Origin: Merluccius polli
Lineage: Eukaryota > Chordata > Actinopteri > Gadiformes > Merlucciidae
NCBI GenBank assembly: GCA_030340625.1
Contig: JAOPHQ010005180.1
Span: 43,353 to 107,352 of the forward strand
DNA: 64,000 nt
Direction: 5' to 3'
Shown here piece after piece: positions 1 to 10,800 of the stretch. Each line of letters starts with the position of its first letter. The first letter of the stretch is position 1. The position numbers were made by a program, and so were the translations under genes. The notes beneath the pieces are model-generated. The model saw only the letters and a program-made list of their open reading frames with translations, had not been told where the DNA came from and searched no databases.

Positions 1-26
1 TATAATATTAAATAATACATACAATA

Positions 27-27
27 A

Positions 28-64
<37 letters not shown>
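27..64. repeat. (TAA)n microsatellite
   Basis: About twelve TAA units in a row. They lie in what looks like the last intron of the upstream C-type lectin gene. Confidence 0.9.
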
Positions 65-66
<2 letters not shown>

Positions 67-360
67 GTAATGACAATAAAACTACCGCCTGCAAACTGGT
101 TTGAAAATTGAGGCTTTCTCATTTCAATTGAGTGAATAATTAGTTAAAATTAATAATGAATACATTTTCTGATGTGGAATTTCAAAGTTAAAGCATTCAC
201 ATCCTATCACGTTCAGCAGAACGTTGCTTTTATTTTGAAATCAGTGCTTGCACGCTCTTACCGTAAAGCTTAGTATCTACGCACCGTAAATCACTGTGAC
301 AGTGACAGAGTGGCATTACCTCAACACTGTGCTGCACTTTCTATTCTTTCTGCTTTTCAG

Positions 361-484
361 TTTCTGGTTAAGCAATCAACCAAACGATGCTGGAAGAGGA
401 CAAGACTGTGTGGCAACAGGGTGGAACGCCTGGAATGATCTACCGTGTGGTGAACAACACCGCTGGATCTGTGAGAAGGTCTGA
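361..484 (+). CDS. Last exon of an upstream C-type lectin gene (partial)
   Basis: This exon encodes the C-terminal third of a C-type lectin-like domain. It follows a pyrimidine-rich acceptor ending in TTTTCAG at 360 and stops with TGA at 482-484. Visible landmarks are FW, a QPN tripeptide in the calcium-site-2 position, a Cys (QDC), a WND tripeptide, a Cys (LPC) and the final WICEKV. The 60 bases before it closely match the intron before the last exon of the complete gene at 31831, so it is the 3' end of a tandem paralog whose earlier exons lie left of the window. QPN is not the usual EPN (mannose-type) or QPD (galactose-type) triplet, so ligand specificity cannot be predicted. WND and the cysteines suggest a folded domain. 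The reading frame assumes the phase seen in the complete gene. Confidence 0.85.
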
Positions 485-907
485 GTCCTGGATCATCTGG
501 AAGCTGAACTGAACAAAGAGGGCCTGTTGACTTTGTTTGAGTTCATGTGTTGAGAATTGTTAATCCTTTCTATTTCTGTGCAGTATACGATACTACTTAG
601 TATATTTACACTTTAATGATATTATTAAGGCTACATGTCCTCTGCTCTGTACTTACTGTTCTTTCACCTGTAAAATCAATAAAGTACATCTGATCTTTTC
701 CTTTATTGCGTCTTCATTGCGTCCTCTCTTGCTACAGATGAATAGATGAATACTACAGTACTATTACAGTACCGCTGTAGTACTGCTACAGTAGTACTAC
801 TGTACCGCTACTGCTGTGGAATATATGAACTCTACAACACATACAATATATAAGCGTCTATAGTATATAGGTCATTAAATAAGCCTCAAAGTCTCTCTGC
901 ACCTAGA
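485..907 (+). other. 3' UTR and downstream flank of the C-type lectin gene
   Basis: Non-coding flank, nearly identical to 35190-35611 in the second unit. It holds an AATAAA polyadenylation signal at 678-683. At about 745-835 there is a short region rich in AGTACT and CAGTAC inverted motifs. The next sequence is a LINE, while the other unit continues directly into the sequence found here at 4666. Confidence 0.75.
678..683 (+). terminator. Polyadenylation signal AATAAA
   Basis: A canonical AATAAA lies about 195 bases after the lectin stop codon. It is conserved at 35383-35388 in the duplicated copy. Confidence 0.65.
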
Positions 908-1218
908 AACCAGGACAAGCATATAGGGCGTGTGGAGACTCCAGAAGTACTGCAAGTGCCTCTCTGATTGACATTTACTCTGTGTTGCTATACCTTGCAC
1001 TTTGAACCTGTCCACTATCCAAAGTAAGTATTGTTACTCTGCTGCTTCCTGGGCAATTGAGGGACGTGTGACTTAGCCACGCCCCCGAAACTACACTCTT
1101 TTGTCTTACTAAACGGGAGGCGGTACTCATCGTATTGCATAGGCATCGATATCAACTGACCATTCAGCTGGAGCGTCAGCGGAAGCGTCAGCCCTCCTGT
1201 GTAGCCCCCTCCTGTGAA

Positions 1219-1470
1219 GACCCACTCGTGTAAAGACAAGCGAGTCTACCTGTGCGAGTCTCACCAAAGACCCACTCGTGTAAAGACAAGCGAGTCTACC
1301 TGTGCGAGTCTCACCAAAGACCCACTCGTGTAAAGACAAGCGAGTCTACCTGTGCGAGTCTCACCAAAGACCCACTTGTGTAAAGACAAGCGAGTCTACC
1401 TGTGCGAGTCTCACCAAAGACCCACTCGTGTAAAGACAAGCGAGTCTACCTGTGCGAGTCCACCGAGCTA
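1219..1470 (+). repeat. 50-bp tandem array in the LINE 5' leader
   Basis: Five copies of a 50-bp unit beginning GACCCACTCGTGTAAAGAC. They are almost identical and stop just before the LINE coding region. Their position recalls the promoter monomers of some other LINEs. That role is inferred. Confidence 0.9.
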
Positions 1471-1526
1471 GGCCACCAACAAGGCACCCTGTCCTCTTGC
1501 CATAGCATAACAACCTCTACACTAAG

Positions 1527-4457
1527 ATGTGCCTCAAGACAATCTCCGTGATCACCGGTGTCCGCAATCATCATTACCGCTACTACTCGCGGCAAAGAAA
1601 TGTATCCAACCTCAAGTCACTTCAACAAGCCACACCTGTACGTGCCTCCTTCTCCGTTGGATTGTGGAACTGCCAGTCTGCAGTAAACAAAGCTGACTTC
1701 ATCTCTGCATATGCAACTAACCAAAGTCTGGATCTACTGGCTCTAACTGAAACTTGGCTAAAGCCTGAAAACACCGCTACCCCGGCTGCGCTATCTTCAA
1801 ACCACGCATTCTCTCACACCCCCCGCCCATCCAAGTGAGGAGGTGGAACGGGCATCCTCATCTCCAACAAATGGAACTTCAAGACTCTACCGACTGAACA
1901 TAACTACGTATCATTTGAGTATCACACCATCTTGATTACGGCTCCGATTAAAATCTCTGTGGTTGTCATCTACCGTCCACCAGGACAGCTAGGTGACTTT
2001 GTGGATGAGCTAGACACACTTCTGTCTTCCCTCCCCGAGCTAGACTGCCCGCTACTCGTCCTAGGTGACATGAACATCCACCTGGACAAATCCTGCTCTG
2101 AGGACTTCCTGTCTCTCATAAAAGCATTAAACATAGAACTGGTCTGCAGTCCTCCGACCCATAAAGGTGGCAAACAACTTGACTTGATTCTCACCAGAGA
2201 CTGCATAGCTGACTGTCTGCTGGTCACGCCTTTACACACGTCTGACCACTTCATCATCCGCTTCTCTGTCTGCCTCCCGGAACAGCCCCCTGCTCCTACA
2301 CCAATGATCTCATTCCGCCGCAATCTCCGGAACCTGCCTCCCGAGCAGTTTGCCTCCGCTGTTGCCTCCGTGTTGCCTCCTCTTAGCACATTGGAATCAC
2401 TAGAGGTTGATGCTGCTACAGAGTCCCTCAGCTCTACACTGAGCTTGTGCTTGGATAGCCTGTGTCCTCTATCCACCAAACCTGTACGCTCTGCCCAGCC
2501 CCGCCCATGGCTGACTGATACCATCCGCAAGTTGCGCTCCACCCTCAGAGCTGCAGAAAGAAAATGGCACAAAACCAGTAATCCTGAAAACCTCAAGGAT
2601 CTCCAGGCTCTTCTTGTCTCCTTCTCTACCACCATCACTACTGCAAAAACTGCTTACTACAATGACAAAATCAGCAGTACCACTGACTCACGGAAATTAT
2701 TTTCCGCCTTCAAAACACTGCTCAATCCGCCTCCGCCTCCACCTGCTACAAACCTCTCAGCTGACAACTTTGCTTCATTCTTTACTGAAAAAGTAGCTAC
2801 GATCAGCAAAACATTCTGTGACCCGCCCAGCCATCGAAGCCCATCGCAGCCCAGCCCAGCTCCTCCCCCGATCAATGGCGTATCTCTCGCCTCATTCACT
2901 CCTCTCACTGAGAGCGAGGTATCAAAACTACTCATTGGTAGCCGTCCCACTACCTGTCCACTGGACCCAATTCCTACAAAACTCCTACAAGCCATAGCCC
3001 CCACTGTGGTGCCATCAATCACATGTGTGATAAACGCTTCACTTGCCTCTGGGATCTTTCCAGCCGCCTTCAAACAGGCAAGGGTTATGCCGCTTCTTAA
3101 AAAACCCTCACTCAACCCCGCCCAGGTTGAGAATTACAGACCGGTGTCTCTCCTCCCTTTTCTATCTAAGACTATAGAAAGGGCGGTCTCAAAACAAGTC
3201 ACCGACTTCCTCACTCAGAACGAGCTGCTCGACAGGAACCAGTCGGGATTCAAAAGCGGCCACTCCACGGAAACAGCTCTGCTATCCGTAACAGAAGCTC
3301 TAAGAACAGCTAGAGCTGCAGGCCAGTCCTCCGTACTGATCCTTCTAGACCTATCAGCTGCCTTCGATACGGTCAACCACAGCATTCTACTATCTATACT
3401 CTCAAACATGGGCATCTCGGGCACATCACTATCTTGGTTCCGATCCTACCTCTCTGAGCGCTCCTTCATGGTGTCATGGCAGGGACATACATCCTCGTCC
3501 AAAAGCCTCGGTACAGGGGTCCCCCAAGGTTCGGTACTGGGGCCTCTTCTCTTCGCCATGTACACTACTTCACTGGGCCAGATCATCCGCTCTCATGGCT
3601 TCTCGTACCACTGCTATGCAGATGACACGCAGCTGTATCTGTCATTTCAGCCAGACGACCCTACCGTCTCAGCACGAATCTCGGCATGCCTCTCCAACCT
3701 ATCTGTCTGGATGAAGGATCACCACCTTCAACTTAACCTGTCCAAGACTGAACTCCTGGTTATCCCAGCCCAGCACTCAATCAAACACAACATCAACCTA
3801 AACTTTGCCTCTACTACGGTTGCTCCCAGCAGGATGGTGAAAAACCTGGGTGTCATGATTGATGAACAGCTATCCTTCAAGGACCATATCGCCTCGATTG
3901 CCAGGTCGTGCCGCTTTGCACTCCACAACATACGGAAAATCAGACCGTACCTGAATCAATATGCTACCCAACTCCTGGTACAGGCCATGGTCATATCCCG
4001 CCTCGACTACTGCAATGCCCTCCTAGCTGGCCTACCAGCTTGCTCAATAAATCCACTGCAAAAAGTCCAGAACGCGGCGGCGCGTTTGGTCTTTAAGCAA
4101 CCCAAAAGAGCACACGTCACGCCTCTGCTCACTGACCTACACTGGCTACCGGTGGCTGCCCGAATCAAACACAAGTCACTGTCTCTTGCCTACAGAGTGA
4201 TTTCAGGGTCTGCGCCTACCTACCTAAACTCAATTATAATGGCTTACACCCCTGCCCGGGCGTTGCGCTCATCACAACAGCACCAACTGGCCTCGCCCTC
4301 CTTAAACACAAGGCGATCTCAGTCGAGATCATTCGCATCTGCAGTTCCCCAATGGTGGAACAAGCTACCAGTTGCTACAAGAGCAGGGGCGTCCCTCTCT
4401 GTCTTCAAGAAGCTCTTAAAAACCCTTCTCTTCCGAGAGCACCTGAAACCATGTTGA
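1527..4457 (+). pseudogene. L2-like ORF2 (endonuclease plus reverse transcriptase), one premature stop
   Basis: The polyprotein of the LINE would nick target DNA with an APE-type endonuclease and copy its RNA with a reverse transcriptase. One frame runs from 1527 to 4457, about 976 codons, broken by a single TGA at 1836-1838 inside the endonuclease domain, after which the frame continues unchanged. Endonuclease landmarks are LTETWL, GDMNIHL and TSDHF. Reverse transcriptase landmarks are NYRPVSLLP, LLDLSAAFDTVNH, GVPQGSVLGPLLF and the catalytic YADD at about 3615-3626. The C-terminal region carries the usual LPVAARIKHK block. Reading through or reverting one stop would give a full frame, so the loss is recent, but this copy is non-coding for a complete enzyme as it stands. 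Confidence 0.9.
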
Positions 4458-4665
4458 ATAATGAAGCCATGATGTTCACTTTGTTCACTGTTATTGAAGC
4501 TATGTTGATCACTCTTACGCTATTGAAGTCGAATCGCCTTTGTCTTTATTGCTCTATAGTAACCATGTCAAATCTTATGTTACTGAAATTTGATTATCTT
4601 CCTCAATTGTAAGTCGCTTTGGATAAAAGCGTTTGCTAAATGTAATGTAATGTAATGTAATGTAA

Positions 4666-4907
4666 ATAGCTCCCTTCCTCTCTCCAAGTGAAAGGTGTTC
4701 AGTGAGTGAGCATTCGCATTGAAACTGTAGCCATGAAGTCTGGTACTGAGGCCGATGCCGATCAATTCACTAAGTGTGAATATTCTCTCTCTCTCTGCCA
4801 AATGAGGTTTTGAGGTCAGTTGAAGGAGGGTGACACAACAAGGCATCAAGATGGAGGAGGATGCTGAAAGCCATTATGGAACAGGAGCCACTGAGAGGGA
4901 GAGCCAA
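4666..4907. other. Spacer, duplicated flank
   Basis: About 240 bases without a recognisable gene. The first roughly 90 bases match 35612-35730 in unit B, which shows where the LINE split the original sequence. A short (CT)n lies near 4785-4797. Confidence 0.6.
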
Positions 4908-5575
4908 CACTAGTGTTATGAAGGAGAAGGTAGGGCCAAGGCAACACTAGTGTTATGAAGGAGAAGGTAGGCCAAGGTAACACTAGTGTTATGAAGGAGA
5001 AGGTAGGCCAAGGTAACACTAGTGTTATGAAGGAGAAGGAAGGCCAAGGTAACACTAGTGTTATGAAGGAGAAGGTAGGCCAAGGTAACATTAGTGTTAT
5101 GAAGGAGAAGGTAGGCCAAGGTAACACTAGTGTTATGAAGGAGAAGGTAGGGCCAAGGTAACACTAGTGTTATGAAGGAGAAGGTAGGGCCAAGGTAACA
5201 CTAGTGTTATGAAGGAGAAGGTAGGCCAAGGTAACATTAGTGTTATGAAGGAGAAGGTAGGCCAAGGTAACACTAGTGTTATGAAGGAGAAGGTAGGCCA
5301 AGGTAACACTAGTGTTATGAAGGAGAAGGTAGGGCCAAGGTAACACTAGTGTTATGAAGGAGAAGGTAGGCCAAGGTAACACTAGTGTTATGAAGGAGAA
5401 GGTAGACCAAGGTAACACTAGTGTTATGAAGGAGAAGGTAGGGCCAAGGTAACACTAGTGTTATGAAGGAGAAGGTAGGGCCAAGGTAACACTAGTTTTA
5501 TGAAGGAGAAGGTAGGCCAAGGTAACACTAGTGTTATGAAGGAGAAGGTAGGCCAAGGTAACACTAGTTTTATAA
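4908..5575. repeat. 36-bp minisatellite, unit A
   Basis: About 18 copies of a 36-37 bp unit containing GGTAACACTAGTGTTATG, with a perfect 12-bp palindrome AACACTAGTGTT in most units. Variation is limited to occasional substitutions and a GG/GGG length change. The same array is at 36077-36870. Open frames on both strands are by-products of the period. Confidence 0.95.
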
Positions 5576-6033
5576 CCCAGGTAATTCGCGCAGCAAAAAG
5601 AGAGTGAGACACTAACATGAACTTGACTCCAAACTTTACTGTTCTTCTCACATCGTTTCTTTTTCCAACATGCAGTACAACATACTGTGGTCTACAGCGA
5701 CCTCTAGTGAGCAAACAGTAACTGAATACACAACATAGTTCCCCTTTGTTTAGGAAGCTTACCAGGTAAAATAAAGATAAATACAGTCTCTAAAATAACT
5801 TAAGACCTCGACTGTAATCTAATGCAAACTTAAAGGTCTTCCTTATCTCACATAGCATTAACTTAACTTGTCACAAACTGAAGTAAGCAAAACAAGTTTA
5901 CAAGGCATTGGCACCTGTCTCTATAGAGTATCTTAACCAAACCACTTTCACATTATAGTTCACTTTGTCATGTTCAGATATGATACACAGTCGGGTTTTT
6001 TTCAATATCCAACATTTATTAATGTATTTATTT
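5576..6033. other. Spacer, possible gypsy LTR remnant
   Basis: Duplicated at 36871-37335. On the minus strand it follows a purine-rich tract after the integrase fragment, where a 3' LTR would start. I cannot define both LTR ends. No cellular coding sequence is seen. Confidence 0.35.
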
Positions 6034-6582
6034 TCACATCGTCATTCCCTCTTTAATGTTTCCCCCCAAAAGGCCATGAGAACAAATAATGTTCATAACC
6101 GTTAATCCACGCAGGCTTCTTTCTGACCCTGGCGGGTTGGTGTCACCATCCAGCGGTTGTGCAGGCTCAGGTACTGGAGGAGGGCGTGCAGTGATGTCCG
6201 TTGTACTTTCTGGGACCAGAGAGTGAGTAGCGTTCCATGTACGTCCATCCTCCAGCATATCCGCACTTGAACCAGCTCTCCGTACCGCCCTGGCAGGTCC
6301 CTGGACCTTTGACAGTCCTTTCTTAACATGGAAGGGTTTCCTTACTCTGACTAGGCTTCCCTCTTTGATCCTTGGCACTCTTGCACCTCTCCTCACATCT
6401 GTATATGCTTTCGCTGCGTTTTGTTTGGAGATGACAGGATTTCGCAGCTGCTTCTCCGGCAGCATAGTGGATTTGCTTGCCGGGCCGATGTTTTTTCCGA
6501 ACATTTTTCTGTTGAACATGAGTTCATATGGCGACACTCCTGTGGTACTGGGTGGAGTTGCGCGGCACATGAGCACGTTCAC
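6034..6582 (-). pseudogene. Gypsy-type integrase C-terminal fragment, unit A
   Basis: An open frame of 182 codons encodes the C-terminal end of a Ty3/gypsy integrase. Landmarks are TPPSTTGVSPYELMFNR (end of the catalytic core region) and a basic chromodomain-proximal stretch containing GSLVRVRKP. The catalytic acidic residues are missing because the 5' side is cut by the 27-bp satellite at about 6583. No gag, protease or reverse transcriptase of this element is present. The duplicated copy at 37336-37881 has an extra stop, so this is a dead remnant, unrelated in sequence to the complete gypsy element at 51446. Confidence 0.8.
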
Positions 6583-7375
6583 ATCCCGGTCCAGTGCAGG
6601 TGGGTTGACATCCCGGTCCGATCCAGGGTGGGTTCACATCCCGGTCCGGTCCAGGGTGGGTTCACATCCAGGTGGTTTCACATCCCGGTCCGACCCGGGG
6701 GGGGGGGGGGGGGGGGGGGAGGGTTCACATCCTGGGTAGGTTCACATCCCAGTCCGGTCCAGGTAGGTTCACTTTCCGGTCTGGTCCAGGGGGGTTCACA
6801 CCTTGGTCCGGTCCAGGGTTGGTTCACATCCCGGTCTGGTCCAGTTGGGTTCACATCCCGGTCCAATCCAGGAGGGGTTCACATCCAGGGGGGCGGGGGT
6901 TCACATCCAGGTGGGTTCACATCCCGGTCCGGTACAGGTGGATTCACACCCCGGTCCGGTCCAGGTGGGTTCATACCCCGGTCCAGTCCAGGGGGGGGTT
7001 CACATCCTGGTCCTGTCCAGATGGGTTCACATCAAGGGTGGGTTCCCATCCCGGTCCGATCATCCCAGTCCGGTCCAGGGGGGGTTCACATCCCGGTCCG
7101 GTGCAGGTGGGTTTGGACCACATCCCGGTCCGGTCCACGGTGGGTTCACATCCCGGTCCAGGTGGGTTCACATACCGGTCCGATCAAGGGCGGGGGGTTC
7201 ACATCCAGGTGGGTTCACATCCCAGTCCGATCCAGGTGGGTTGACATCCCGGTCCGATCCAGGTGGGTTGACATCCTGGTCCGATCCAGGGGGGGGCCAC
7301 ATCCAGGTGGGTTCACATCCAGGGTGGGTTCACATCCAAGTCCGGTCCAGGGTGGGTTCACATCCAAGTCCGGTC
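6583..7375. repeat. 27-bp GGTTCACATCC satellite, unit A left part
   Basis: Variants of a 27-bp unit (AGGTGGGTTCACATCCCGG followed by TCCGGTCC) with deletions that give shorter units. It includes an uninterrupted run of 23 G at 6697-6719. The array is split by a LINE at 7376 and resumes at 11217. Long frames here arise because 27 is a multiple of three and lacks stops; they are not genes. Confidence 0.95.
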
Positions 7376-7393
7376 ACAGTTGTCACTGACAAG

Positions 7394-7813
7394 ATGGAGT
7401 ATTTAGAGGGACAGTCCAGACGAAACAATTTGGTCTTTGATGGGATAATGGAGTCACCAGGAGAAACCTGGGCTGAGACAGAGGAAAAGGTGAAGAAGGT
7501 TCTGGCTGAAAAGCTACAGTTAAAGAAGGACATGGAGATGGAGAGAGCCCATCGCACAGGGAAACCCGGAGGTGACAGACCCAGGCCCATAGTAGTGAGG
7601 TTTTTAAGATATAAGGATAGATCAACCATTCTACAACACACCAAGAACCTGAAGGGAAGTAAAATCTACATAAATGAGGACTACACAGATGCTGTGAGGA
7701 GGAAGAGGAAAGAACTGATGCCAGATCTGAGAGCTGCGAGAGAGAGGGGGGACATTGCCTACCTACGGCACGACAAACTGATCATTCGTCCTCGCAGCAG
7801 TACTCCAAAATAG
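7394..7813 (+). CDS. LINE ORF1 fragment, L1-type RNA-binding protein
   Basis: The frame from about 7377 to 7813 encodes the C-terminal part of an ORF1 protein of the Transposase_22 (L1 ORF1p) type, which binds the LINE RNA and acts as a chaperone. Visible landmarks are the SRRNNLVFDG strand that opens the RRM, a run of charged helix residues, then RAHRTGK, RPIVVRFLRYKDR and the KIYINEDY block of the C-terminal domain. The coiled coil expected upstream is missing, because the element is 5' truncated against satellite DNA. It ends 47 bases before ORF2. A start at ATG 7394 is arbitrary, since the true start has been lost. Confidence 0.75.
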   Translation: MEYLEGQSRRNNLVFDGIMESPGETWAETEEKVKKVLAEKLQLKKDMEMERAHRTGKPGGDRPRPIVVRFLRYKDRSTILQHTKNLKGSKIYINEDYTDAVRRKRKELMPDLRAARERGDIAYLRHDKLIIRPRSSTPK

Positions 7814-7860
7814 CCAAGAGCAACAAGCCTAGCAGGTATGGGTAACCCCACACACTTTTA

Positions 7861-10800
7861 ATGATAACAAACACAACCCAAACACATTCTGGAAATAATA
7901 ATGTTACACAAAATATTACTGAATATGAGGATCTAGAGCTAAACCCTTTTCAATATACTGAGCATCATCCACAGGACATAGAAAATGATATTGATCCAGA
8001 AAACAACTTTTTCCCTAACATCAAGAACAACTGCTACTATTACACTGAAGAACAGTTCAACAACACTATAAAATCTGGAAACAAAATATCAATAATCCAC
8101 TTTAACAGCAGGAGCCTGTATGCCAATTTTGAGAACATAAAATATTTCCTAAGCCAGATCACACAGCCTTTTAGCATCATTGCTGTATCAGAAACTTGGA
8201 TGAACAGTGAACGGGCTATTGACTTTGAACTGGATGGATATGAATTGGTCTATGTAAACAGAAAAAACAAGAATGGTGGTGGTGTTGCTTTGTTTGTGGA
8301 CAGGAAATTCAATTTCAAGGTTGATGAAAAGTTGTCAGTAGTAGTAGATAATCTTCTTGAATGTGTTACTATAGAAATTGTAAGGGAGAGAAAGAAAAAT
8401 ATTATTGTGAGTTGTATATACAGAACACCAGGTTCAAACATAGACTTGTTCAGGGACTGGATGGAGGAAAATTTCTCAAGAATAAGTCAGAAAGTCATGT
8501 TTATCTGTGGTGACTTTAACATTGACTTACTAAACCAAAATAAACACAAAATGACAGAAGAATTTATCAACACTTTATACAGCTTAAGTCTATATCCTAA
8601 AATCACCAGACCCAGCCGCATTACTTCCCATAGTGCCTCACTTATTGATAATATCTTCACTAATCAAATAGATAATGACACAGTGAGCGGACTGTTAGTT
8701 TGTGATATCAGTGACCATTTACCTGTTTTTACAACTTACAACAACAGCCACATGAATAACCAACAGGATATCAAACTACAATATAGAAGGGTTAGGACAG
8801 AAGAGTCTATGGTTAAATTAAGAAATGATTTGCTAGCTCAAGACTGGGAACGAATATATAAAGAAAATGACTGCAACAAAGCATATGATGAATTCTTAAA
8901 AATTGTTTGTGTATTCTATGATAAAAATTGTCCAATCAAACAATATAGAAAAAAACAAAATCATAAAGATAATCAGTGGATCACAAAGGGACTTCAAAAC
9001 GCTTGTAAAAAGAAAAATACATTATATCGAGAATTTCTAAAACATCGAACAGCAGAAGCTGAAAACAAATATAAAAAATATAAAAATAAATTAACTAGCA
9101 TTATGAGAATACGTAAAAAGGAATATTATAATGAAATATTAGAAAATAACAAAAACAATATTAAAGGTATTTGGAATATTTTGAACAGTATAATAAGAAA
9201 TGGCTCTAGACAGACTAATTACCCCGAATATTTTATTGATAATGATTTAAATGTTGATAATATTGAGGAGGTGGTTAATAAGTTCAATCATTTCTTTGTA
9301 AGTGTTGGACCGAAATTGGCAGAAAAAATCCCCGATCCACCAATGACTGGAAGTACCAATGAGGAGGTCATAGAAAGGAATCCTTCTTCTATGTTTCTCA
9401 GAGCAATAGAAGAAAAAGAAATTATAGAAACTGTTAATAAATGTAAAAACAAGATGTCCTCTGACTGTCATGACATAGACATGAAAACAGTAAAAAGGGT
9501 TATTGCTGGGATTTCTAAACCACTCACTCATATCTTCAATTTATCATTCCAAACCGGGCAATTTCCTCATAAAATGAAACTAGCAAAAGTAACACCGCTG
9601 TACAAAACTGGGGATCGTCACCACTTCACAAATTACAGGCCTGTTTCTCTTCTTCCTCAATTCTCAAAAATACTAGAAAAACTTTTTAATAACCGACTGG
9701 ACAGTTTTATAGAAAAACACAACTTACTCAGTAACAGTCAATATGGTTTCAGATCAAACCATTCAACATCACTTGCTCTAACAGAACTTATAGCAACTAT
9801 AACAGATTCCATAGATAAAAAGCAATATGCAGCAGGAGTATTCATTGATCTAAAAAAAGCATTTGATACAATTAACCACAATAGATTGATTTATAAATTG
9901 GAGCAATATGGGATCAGGGGGGTAGCCTTGAATTGGGTGGGAAGTTATTTGAGAAACAGGCAGCAATATGTGAAGATGGGAGACTGTTCGTCAGAATGTC
10001 TGGATATTGCATGTGGTGTCCCCCAGGGGTCAGTGTTGGGACCCAAACTCTTTGTCCTATATATTAATGACATCTGTAATGTGTCTAGTCTAGTTAAATG
10101 TATTTTATTTGCAGATGACACAAACATTTTTTGTTCTGGTGAAAATTTGCAGCAACTTTTGGATGTCATCACTTCAGAGTTAAGTAAAATTAAAAAATGG
10201 TTTGACAAGAATAAATTATCACTAAATCTGAACAAAACAAAAATCATGTTATTTGGAAACTGTAAAATACACAATCAAATACAGGTACAAATAGATGGTG
10301 TAAATATTGAAAGAGTAAATGAAAATAAATTCCTGGGAGTGATAATAGATGACAAAATTTGCTGGAAACCTCACATAAAACATATCAAATCTAAACTGTC
10401 TCGCAGTATTTCAGTTTTGGTAAAAGCAAAGCATGTCCTAGATCATAAATCACTCTATATTCTGTACAACTCACTGATTCTTCCTTATTTAGAGTACTGT
10501 ATAGAGACATGGGGAAACACATACAAAACTGCACTTCAGCCACTTTTCATAATGCAAAAAAGAGCAATGAGAATTATTCACAGGGTTGATTATGGGGCAC
10601 ACACCAATGACTTATTTTGGAAATCTAAAACTCTAAAATTGTTTGATTTGGTGGAGCATAAAACAGTCCAAGTATTATATAAAGCAAGGAACTATCTGCT
10701 ACCAAGAAATATTCAGAGAATGTTTCATGAAAGAGAGCAAGGTTATGATTTAAGAGAGAAATCAAATCTAAAGGTTGGTAGAGCTCGTACAACAAAGAAA

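Larger units (their letters stand above)
908..4665 (+). mobile_element. L2-clade (Maui-like) LINE, nearly full length
   Basis: A non-LTR retrotransposon of about 3.76 kb is inserted into the lectin 3' flank. The empty site is preserved at about 35608-35614. It has a 5' leader with a 50-bp tandem array, one long endonuclease/reverse transcriptase frame, and a 3' end with the fish L2-type motif TCGCTTTGGATAAAAGCG followed by five TGTAA units (4641-4665). A target-site duplication is not clear (a few A-rich bases at most). Clade assignment rests on the 3' tail and protein style, not on a phylogeny. Confidence 0.85.

Noticed and set aside
4846..5714. Repeated LPWPTFSFITLV and KEKVGQGNTSVM frames
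   Set aside because: By-products of the 36-bp minisatellite on both strands.
6583..7375. tRNA-derived SINE array because of GGTTCACATCC
   Set aside because: No A box at proper spacing, no tRNA fold and no poly-A tail. It is only a B-box-like motif in a satellite.
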